Positions 55,853-64,000 of a stretch of 64,000 bases of DNA are shown here, in pieces; position 1 is the first letter of the stretch, and the number at the start of each line of letters is the position of its first letter. Below the pieces are notes generated by a model, which worked only from the letters and a program-made list of their open reading frames with translations, made no database searches and was not told where the DNA came from. The DNA is from Ricinus communis (taxonomy: Eukaryota > Streptophyta > Magnoliopsida > Malpighiales > Euphorbiaceae): the NCBI RefSeq assembly GCF_019578655.1, contig NC_063258.1, forward strand, positions 1,426,001 to 1,490,000, in the 5' to 3' direction. The position numbers and the translations under genes are program-made.

Positions 55853-56844
55853 TTTCTTTCTCTCTCTTTTTTATTTTCTTTTACTTTTTTGCTTGGTCAG
55901 TGTACTTAACAAGGCTCTCACAGTGCCCAGTTCTGAATAAGTGGTTTCAGTTGCAGAGTTTGTAGATAACGGCTTTTTTCTGTGTCTTGGTGGTGTCCGC
56001 TTCATGTGCCATTTACAAACGCAACTCCAAGGGCTAGGCAGTTAATACCTAAATGGGCCTTGAATTTGTCCAAGATAGTTGCTCGTCTCCTCGTACTTCT
56101 GCCTCAATCTAATAAAAACCCTGATTGTAAATTTGAAATCTTACTGTGAAATTAAATTTTATAGATATCTAAAGTATAAGTGCATTAATATCTCAAAATG
56201 TGACTATATTTATGAGTTCAAATGTTTAAAAGTAAATAAAAATTCAAGTATGTGAATTATGGAGCATAAATTATTCTTATTTAAATATAAAAAGCATATG
56301 TGTGAAAATATCGAATTTATATTTCTTTCGGTGAAAATATAAAAGAGCTACAACATATAGAAATTCTTTAATGGAAAAAAAACCTTTATGCTTGAAATAA
56401 GTTAATATTTCGATTAATTATCTAATATTTTTTAAAAGATATAGGTAGACAGGGGCAAGGAAGAAATAAAGAGGTGAAATTGTATAAAACTAGGCATTGT
56501 TGGATTCCTATAACATGGATTTCAAACCATGTAGCTATGTAGTCCGGTCGTTTAATGTATATTTTTTTAAAATAATTTATGTTCATTAAATTATACTAAA
56601 TATATATTTATTAAACATGTATTGAATATTTATTGTTTAAATATTAAATATTTATTATTTGTTAATTTAATTTTGTTAAATAGATATGTATACCAGAATA
56701 TAAATATTTGTAGTATAATCTTAGCTTGATCTCTCCTTTATTTACTAACTATAAGGACGTTTTATGTTATATGTGCCCATTTGAAGAATTAATAAATAAA
56801 ATTTTATGATGAATATCCATTAATAAACTAATGAATATTAAGTC
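55853..56844. other. MDL upstream region and AT-rich spacer
   Basis: Just above 55852 (minus strand) are a CT-rich 5' leader (GAAAGAAAGAGAG on the minus strand is its complement on plus) and a moderately GC-rich 100 bp that should include the MDL promoter; no unambiguous TATA box. 56110-56840 is AT-rich without ORFs. Confidence 0.4.
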
Positions 56845-57334
56845 TATAAATGATGAATGCTAATAATAGGTCTCCCAAAAGAAGATCAACAGGTCTCCCC
56901 AAAGACCAAGGCTAGCTGCCAGTAAAGACCGAGTAACAAAGATTAGAGACCAAGTGATCCTACCGTATTATACATGTCACCACCATTGTATTATCTAAAA
57001 AAGAGTATTGAGACGGACTCGACCTAGGAGATCAGCTGGTCATCTATAGATCTAGCTTAATGACAAAGCAATAAGTATAAGACAAGTGGTAGTATTTTAT
57101 TAGTCCAAGAGGATGAGAGATTCCACAAAATCCTACTTGCTCTCATATATAGAGAACATTATGGATAACATAAAAATTGAGTTACTCATTCTAACCCTAA
57201 TCTCATTACTCCTTCTCTTCCTCTATCTGACTTGATGGTCAGAGTGGGTCTGCCGGTCTCCCTGTCGGCGCTCTCTACTCATTGATTGTTGTTTTGTAGG
57301 ACCAAGCTAGAAGAATTCTTAGATGATTGTCATC
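56845..57334 (+). mobile_element. LTR-like sequence followed by a possible primer-binding site
   Basis: The stretch includes repeated AGGTCTCCC(C)AAA words at 56870-56905, CCTCTATCTGACTTGATGGTC and GTCTGCCGGTCTCCCTGTCGG near the end (57225-57268). It is followed at 57338 by TTGGTACAATGAGCTT, a decayed match to the initiator-Met tRNA complement TGGTATCAGAGC. This layout (LTR end then primer site) suits a gypsy or copia LTR in plus orientation. Its pair was not found. Confidence 0.4.
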
Positions 57335-58438
57335 AATTGGTACAATGAGCTTGACATGACAAACAACTAAGAGAAAAAGAAATTTGGTGAGATCTAAAGG
57401 GCACATGAGCAACTCAAGAGATAAGATTTTCAAAAGTTAACCCACTAAAAAAATCTTGATGCTCAAAACCTCTTTGAAAACTAACTACTTAAATTTAGAA
57501 AGAAAAGGAACAAGAAAGCGGTGTTGCGAGAAATAGCAAGTTGAGAAAGGCATAATAAGTAAAGCTTGAAACCATATTGAAGGCATATCCATGCTAGTTG
57601 TCTTGGCTCGTCACATATCACTCTTATTACCAAGTATTGTAATTCTTTTCCTTCTTCTACTAAAAACATCCTCACCTATATCCTTCTCTATGGATTAAAC
57701 AAGCTTGACCTTGACTATCTCCAACATTCAAGAGCCATCATACTTAACCAAGACAATTAATATGAATATATATTAGGTAGAAAATGAGGAGCATAAAGAT
57801 TGGCTAAAAGACAAAGAGTGCCATCTCCTATTCAAGAAGAAGAGAGGTCCTCAAGTGGTTAAGCAAAGGGCTCAAGGACACTCTCAAACTCTATTTGAGG
57901 AGAGGATTTTGAAGGAAATTGAATCTCAAGAGAAAAGGCTTACTAAGACTTATAAATTACTTCAACATCTATACTTTGGTATTAGGAAAATTCAAGAGAA
58001 GCAAGGCATTCAACCTTGTCAGCTTAAAGATTGGGAATCAAGTTAGAATGAGGAAGAAAATGAAGACTAGACTCTAAGTGCCAACTCCTTTCTATTTTTT
58101 TTAAAAACATCTTATCCTTGCATTTCATCCTTGGCATTATAGTTTTTAATCATATATATTCTCCTTGTAAGACTTCTTTATTTAATGAAATATTTTTTTA
58201 TCTAAATTCTTAATCAATTATTGACCTCTTTTTAATCTTGACAAAGGGGAGAGAGGGAGCAAAAATGATGAAAGCAAAATGGTTAATCAATTATCTTATT
58301 AAGGGGGAGGATACTTAAAATAACTTGAATCAATATGTCATCATCTTGCTCATGGGTTAAGGAGGAGAATATTGAAGTAAATGCATTTATACTTTATTTT
58401 TGCTCAATTTAATTATCAAAAATAAAAAAGGAGAGATT
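57335..58438 (+). mobile_element. SIRE-like copia 3' internal region with serial polypurine tracts
   Basis: A 63-codon frame (57855-58046) is charged and helix-rich (HSQTLFEERILKEIESQEKR) with no catalytic motif, possibly the end of the extra ORF some SIRE-type elements carry. From 58240 follow purine tracts AAAGGGGAGAGAGGGAG, AAGGGGGAGG, AAGGAGGAG and finally AAAAAAGGAGAGA (58425-58436) directly before the LTR. Lineage is inferred from this pattern. Confidence 0.45.
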
Positions 58439-59530
58439 GTTAGCCTAAGTTATTTCATGAACTTAGGAACCCTTGATTTTGATCTTGACAATCAAATTAT
58501 ATCGGACTAATCATATATTTCATATATCTATTCTATAGTTTTTTACTTAATGATCAAAAGCCTAAATTTTATATCTATCCTCAAAATCGTGACCGCTACT
58601 AAGGATCGCGCTCATGAGATTTAAATATCTCAGAGTCGTTACAACAAAGATCCAATCACGACTACCATCATAGGATTGTGACCACGACATGTGTAAATTT
58701 CATTCTAAAGAGTATCGCGACCCTCAGAATGACCGCAATATTGAAAGCAATAAATCTCTTCAGAAATGAGTGAGATTGCAACTACTATATGAAGTTTGTG
58801 ATCACGACACTCATAACCGTTAGGAAACCTCCAATGGTCATATTCTTGAAGAACAATGAAGAAGCACCACGTTGAATAGGGTCGTTGCAACTTTAAGAAT
58901 GACATCTGTAATTTCGCAAGAACGACCCCAAAAGAAAGCGTGACCGCTTTTCCCTACTTATGACCACGATAGCTCTGATAGTGCATTTGATGCACTAACT
59001 AGAGCTTGAAAAAAGGAGATATGGTAAGAGTTATGTGAGTAAAGGTTCTTTGGTAGTTTGGGCTATAAATACTCCACCCAAAGGCCATTTAATGATGATG
59101 AACAACCTCATAGAATCCAATTTATTAATATTTTAGTTCTCACCTTTGTGTATCATTTTTATCTTTGTAAAAGATTGTTATAAAGGTCTAAGTGTTAAAC
59201 TTAAACACTTGGTTGGGTTTGAGAGTTCGCATAGTGAGATAAAAACTCCTGTAAGAATTTGAGTGTTAGTCGTAAAATTCTTAGCAAACAGTTTGAGAGT
59301 TAGCCTAGGTAGAAAAACTCTTGTGAGGTTTGGTGTGAGCCTAAACACTAAGTTTAGGAGTGAACTTGGAAAAAACTCCTAGTATATAAGTTTAAGTGTG
59401 AGTTTGAAGTATACTTGATGTTCATGTATGGAATGATTTCTAGTTTATAGATCAGTCAAGCTTTCAAGTATTAACACTAATGCCTATCGGATTTAAAAAT
59501 TTAATAGTATTAAATCTCTTGTTGCCTCAC
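58439..59530 (+). repeat. copia-type 3' LTR
   Basis: Starts TGTTAGCCTAAG right after the last polypurine tract. Its first half (58590-58980) is dotted with GACCGC, ATCGCG and GACCACGA words. Its second half (59200-59420) repeats GTTTGAGAGTT / AAAAACTC units of about 45-60 bp. The end near 59530 is set by where LINE coding sequence begins, and the terminal dinucleotide was not fixed. Confidence 0.5.
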
Positions 59531-60725
59531 AATAAAGCTTAGAATGTCAATTTGCTTAAACAAATATTTTTGCCAATAGATGTGTCTAGAATTTTACAGG
59601 TCCTGTTGAGTATTCATGCCTCTCAAGATGTTAAGATTTAGAAACATATTAAGAGGGGTATTTACATATTTAAATTCGGGTATCATGTAGTTTTTGGTAG
59701 TTCATCCATTCACTTTTCAGTAGCACTACTCCTTCATAATGGTGGTAAACAATATGGAAACTTCGGATACCTCATAAGGTTAAAATTTTCATTTGGCGAG
59801 CAACATATGGTTATTTCCCAATTAAAGATAAATTGGAGTGATATGGTGTTATTTTGAAAGCTACTTGTCCCCTTTGCAAGTGTTGTGCCGAAATAGTTCA
59901 TCTCATTTTCATGAGATGTACATTAGCTTACTTAACCTGGTTTGCATCTCCACTTTCCTTACATATTAATACTTTTAGCTCAATGGAGTTTATAGATTGG
60001 CTATTTCATTTGTTCAAGAGTTTGGAAATGGAGCATTTGTGTGTTGTCTCAATGATTTTATGAAATATGTGGTATATGCAGAATCAAGTTGTTTGGAATG
60101 GGTTGCACTTTTAGCCAGGTAAGGTTGTCTCTTCTGCTATTTCAATTTTACATGATTACCAATCAGCTTGGGAACCTAAAGAGAACTTATGCCAAAAGGA
60201 TTATGTTGCACGTACGTCATGGTGCTCGCCTCCAATAAGTTGGGTAAAACTAAATATTGATGGAGCAACCTTTGAAGATAAAGATTTCTTAGGAATAGGT
60301 GCAATTCTAAGAGACACAAATGGTAGTGCTCTACATTATGTTGAAAAGCTCCCACCATAAGTTTTTATTCTTTACCTAGAATTTCTATGTATGAAGGAGT
60401 CATTATTGTGGGTGACACAATTTGGTTATGAACAACTTGAAGTGGAAACTGATTCATTTGAATTATTACAAATGTTTTATGACATTGAACCAAATATTTC
60501 TTGTTTACATAAACTGCTAAAAGATATTAATTTATTTTGCAGAGCTTCGAGACTTTCAAACTTGGTCACATTTATCGTTTTGTAAACACTACTACTCATT
60601 TTCTAGTTTGGCATGCTGCTTTTATTTCAACTAATGTCGAATCTATGTACAATGGTCCTTCTTTTATTTCTTATGTATTATCTTTAGATTACATAATAAG
60701 AGTTAATTATGTTAAAATCAAATAA
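59531..60725 (+). mobile_element. 3' portion of an L1-type LINE (zf-RVT and RNase H)
   Basis: Begins in coding sequence WNVNLLKQIFLPIDVSRILQ, followed by ATCPLCKCCAEIVHLIFMRC (59851-59912), whose Cys/Cys/His/Cys pattern is the zf-RVT domain. A RNase H-like domain follows (60235-60610: WVKLNIDGATFED with the first Asp, VETDSFELLQMFYD with the third, and FVNTTTHFLVWHA). Frames are broken in at least three places. It is 5'-truncated at the copia LTR boundary. Confidence 0.75.
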
Positions 60726-61087
60726 ATTTATTTTAACTCATTAAAAAGATTATTTTTTTATTAAATTTGACATATGAAATTCAAGGACTAATTTGAACCT
60801 TTTATATTGATGGATTGAATTGACCATTTTTGTGAAGTTCTTGGGTAAATTAACTAAAACATTTAAAAAGTAAACTAATTTTCTATTGATTCAAAGTTGA
60901 GGGGCAAACTGACACTTTAATCGAAAAAAAACCAGAAAAAACACAGTTCGTCTTCCTCCAGAAGCCAAAAACCAGTAGCTTATGTGTCAACTCCACAGTT
61001 CAAACTATATATGGAGTAATCAAAGCGGCAAGCAATTGGAAAAACTACACCCACAAGAAAGAAGGAGCGAAAGCTTTTGATTAGAGA
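60726..61087. promoter_or_regulatory. LIG4 upstream region with candidate TATA box
   Basis: TATATAT at 61006-61012 lies 76 bp before the LIG4 ATG and is a plausible TATA element in otherwise unremarkable sequence. 60770-60930 contains TTCAAGGACTAATTTGAAC and GAGGGGCAAACTGACAC wording typical of dispersed plant repeats. A transcription start was not determined. Confidence 0.35.
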
Positions 61088-63185
61088 ATGAGCGGCAACG
61101 AAACGAAATTCAGTGTAATGGTGAGTCTGTTCGAGTGGATACAGAAGAGCAAATACTCGGCGAAGAAGCGTTCCAAATTTCGTAAATTCCTGGACACCTT
61201 CTGCAAGCCTGATGATTACTTCAGCGCAATTAGACTAATCCTTCCAAGTCTTGACAGAGAGAGGGGCTCTTACGGCCTCAAAGAGTCTGTACTCGCCACC
61301 TGCCTTGTCGATGCTCTCGCCATGTCGAGAGATTCCCCTGATGCTGTTCGCCTCTTCAATTGGCGCAAAGGTGGCCCCAAAACTGGCTCCAATGCCGGCC
61401 ATTTTCCCCTCGTCGCATTTGAGGTCATTTTCTCCTCTCTTGTTTAAAAGAGCTTTCTTTTTTTGTTTTTCGGTACAAAATAACTTACTTGATTCTTTTG
61501 TGCTATTCAAGTTTTGTGTTGGTGCTGTTTTGATTCTTGTTGTATTGCTGATATGGAAACAGGTCCTCCAGCGTAGGCAGGGAACGTCATCAGGTGGTCT
61601 AAGTATCAAGGAATTAAATGACTTGCTTGATAAATTGGCTTCGAGTGAAAACAGGTTTAATTTTTCGTCTTTCATACCCTTTTTATAGTGAATTTCATTG
61701 TTGGTAACTTAGATGGCGTGAAACTATGATCAGTCAATTTCCAAATGATTTCTGTGCCAGTAAATCAAACATTTCCATATGATTATTTGCTTTACTTCTA
61801 GCACAGTTCTAGGTACTTCTCAATTGTAACCTGTTGATAACACTACACAAACCCATTCATCTTAACTTTTGTGTCCTAAATGCTATCTAGCCTTAATCCA
61901 CTACCTATTTATGTGGCCAGATGGGTCGAATTTGTCCAGCACTATTGATGTATAGCTACTTTATCTATGAATTTCTCTCCCCTTTTGACTTCCATAATTT
62001 GTTTCTCTTTTGTTCTCTGTTTCTGTCAATTTAAAATCACTATAGTTAGCCTCTTAAATTTATTGAAGTTTTCTGTTGCTTGGATGCAATGCTTTTGTGA
62101 AGTTCAGTATTAATCCTTTTTATTACAACCATGAGAACAGGGGAGAGAAAATATCAGTTCTTTCTACTCTGATAAAGAAGACAAATGCCCAGGAAATGAA
62201 GTGGTTAATTATGATAATTCTCAAAGGTACTGTCTACTAATTTCCAAGATTGATGTAACCTTTTATTATGATTATTAAATTGTGGCTGTGGAAAATTTTA
62301 GGTGAGTTGCTGAACTACATTTTTAATGTCTTCCAGATTTGAAATTGGGAATTAGTGAAAAAAGTATATTTAATGAATTTCATCCTGATGCCGAAGACTT
62401 GTTTAACGTTACATGTGACTTGAAACTAGTTTGTGAAAAGTTAAAGGATCAGAGCCAAAGGCATAAGCGACAGGTATGTTGTATGCATAAAATAGCAGTT
62501 TATGACATTGAATGAGAATTTATCACTTTCACCAGGGGTATTTCCTCATTTTTATGGATTTCAACTTGAGTACATATATTGCATGTCTTGTTGAGATGAA
62601 AGTCTTATATGAATGTGAGTCAAAGGTTTGACAAGTTCTGGCTGTCTAAAGTGCTATCTCATATGACTTCATAATACCAAAAGTTTATTTTAAGCATTCC
62701 ATTTGAAGATGGTCAGCATTTCTGTAAGAATTATTAGGGTATGGAGAGCCAATATTTCTTAAGCATTAAAAGCATTAGGTTCTGCTCATTTAGCTTCCTT
62801 AGGTTTTTGTTTTAACTTTTTTTTCTTTAATAGCCGAAAACAAGATTTGATTAGGTAAGATATCATTTTTAAAATTGAAAAAGTAAATTCTTATGATACT
62901 AGTTCTTTTTTTTTTTTTTATGCCTTCATTGTACCACATTAACTTCATAGCAAAATCAAACTTGTTTGTACCAATTTGGATTTTAAGAGCATAGCCAGTG
63001 TCTAAATTGTTTGTTGATTTTTGGCCATCAATTAGTTCACTCATGTTGTGGATTGTACTTTTTTCAAATCTACTTGTACTGTACTAATCCATCTTCTCCA
63101 TTATTTTTAGGACATTGAGGTTGGAAAGGCTGTGCGCCCTCAACTAGCTATGAGAGTTAGCGATGCACATTCCGCATGGAAAAAG
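61088..63185 (+). CDS. LIG4: DNA ligase 4, N-terminal part (gene continues past the window)
   Basis: ATP-dependent DNA ligase IV joins double-strand breaks in non-homologous end joining with XRCC4, in the nucleus. Five exons: 61088-61423, 61563-61654, 62141-62226, 62337-62473 and 63111-63185. All have GT..AG junctions and continuous phase, coding for 242 aa so far. The sequence covers the N-terminal DNA-binding domain: FSVMVSLFEWIQKSKYSAKK, the long FRKFLDTFCKPDDYFSAIRL stretch, RGSYGLKESVLA, then LQRRQGTSSGGLSIKELNDL, EFHPDAEDLFNVTCDLKLVC and VGKAVRPQLAMRV just before the catalytic domain. The KxDG nucleotidyl-transfer motif is expected in the next exon, beyond 64000. Start chosen at the first ATG of an open frame matching the family start. 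It is divergent from MDL. Confidence 0.94.
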
Positions 63186-64000
63186 GTTCTAGTCTGGCAT
63201 AGTATTTCTTATTTATATATTTGTTTTTAAATGTTCTGATGACATGGATTTAATTTTCTTCTTTTGATCACACCCTATATTTTAGTTATGATATTGGTTG
63301 TGGTATTGGGTGTTGGTGCTAAAGTGTGATAGAATCATCTGGTGCTATGATCCAATTCTTTTAAGAGTCAAAAAAAATATTCAAATTAGAACATGACTAG
63401 ATTTGTAACATATTAATGCTTCAAGCACTTAAAACTATCTATTTCTCTTGAAGAATATTGAGGATGGGAGAAGAATCCCATTTGGAAAATAAAAGAAAGG
63501 AAAATGATATATAAGGGTAGATGCTTCTGCAATAGACAGTTAGGTTACTGAGATGGCATATTTAATTAGATGCACTGATATCAAGAAAAACATTTTGCTA
63601 TTATTGAATGAGGACTTTTGACTTTAGAGTTTGCTTTTGATTTCTGTAGAATACAAGATATACATGAAAAGAGATAGAGATGAGGTGGTGTGTCTTTAAG
63701 GAAGGAGAACTAAGTGTCTTTGTTATTAGGACTCGGGTTGAAGGTGTACTCTATTAGATTACTAAACTTTTTGATATGGTAGTGAAACTACTGATGCAAT
63801 ATTACAAGGAATGTTCCGTAAACAGTTTATGATAGTCATCCTCAATAAGAATATTGTAAATGCACATAAAACTGGGCTTATTACAGCACACTTTTAATCC
63901 GAGGACATGTAGATTAAGGGATTTTTTTTTTATTGATTTTATCTACAAATTTCATATTTATATAGCATTTCCCATGTCAACTTTTTTGATTCCTTATGTA
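63186..64000 (+). other. LIG4: LIG4 intron 5 (partial)
   Basis: Begins GTTCTAG after exon 5. No further ligase exon was recognised before the window ends. The sequence is AT-rich with no other feature. Confidence 0.7.

Noticed and set aside
57855..58052. Candidate stand-alone small gene (63 codons)
   Set aside because: Sits between an LTR-like sequence and a polypurine tract; charged helical composition but no family recognised, so treated as part of the copia element.
61235..61688. Large minus-strand frame of 146 codons and plus-strand frame of 145 codons over LIG4 exons 1-2
   Set aside because: Shadows of the LIG4 reading frame and intron 1 read-through; the alternative plus frame has no family match.

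Overview
The window is nuclear DNA of a flowering plant, most likely a eudicot: AT-rich, with intron-split genes using GT..AG splice sites, poly(A)-tailed LINE remnants, and Athila-, Tat- and SIRE-like LTR retrotransposons. The species cannot be fixed from the sequence. I rebuilt four protein-coding genes exon by exon. COQ5 (minus, 11385-22915, 8 exons, 287 aa) is the mitochondrial C-methyltransferase of ubiquinone synthesis. A Maf-like nucleotide pyrophosphatase (minus, 30716-36654, 9 coding exons, 215 aa; first exon least certain) follows. MDL, the plant MIF/D-dopachrome tautomerase-like protein (minus, 53951-55852, 3 exons, 115 aa), is next. The 5' part of DNA ligase IV, LIG4 (plus, from 61088, five exons, runs off the right edge), closes the window. 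The gene structures are supported by unbroken reading phase across every junction.

Almost everything else is transposon-derived and decayed. 1-4.4 kb: LTR-like and retroelement 3'-end sequence. 4.7-9.4 kb: minus-strand Tat-type Ty3/gypsy pol with protease, RT, an extra RNase H and integrase. 9.5-10.9 kb: plus-strand LINE tail. COQ5 introns hold several short terminal-inverted-repeat elements, including a 967-bp hAT-like one. 26.0-26.7 kb: long-inverted-repeat element. 26.8-30.1 kb: nearly full-length but degraded hAT element with a TTF-type zinc-finger transposase. 37.3-43.6 kb: pile-up of a LINE tail and Tat pieces in both orientations, with a spliced antisense ORF and an inverted pair of integrase fragments. 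44.1-53.6 kb: 5'-truncated Athila element with an internal pol deletion, an insertion in gag, a downstream ORF and a 3' LTR ending about 330 bp from MDL. 56.8-60.7 kb: LTR, SIRE-like copia 3' end and LINE tail.

The four genes belong to different pathways (ubiquinone synthesis, nucleotide-pool cleaning or a related pyrophosphatase role, tautomerase/chaperone-like function, non-homologous end joining). They do not form a functional cluster. As I recall the Arabidopsis map, MDL1, LIG4 and COQ5 lie close together on chromosome 5, so this looks like an ancestral gene block enlarged by transposons. I saw no convincing new multi-gene system. The most unusual items are the antisense ORF in the Tat element, the stop-free in-frame COQ5 intron 2, and small duplications abutting splice sites.
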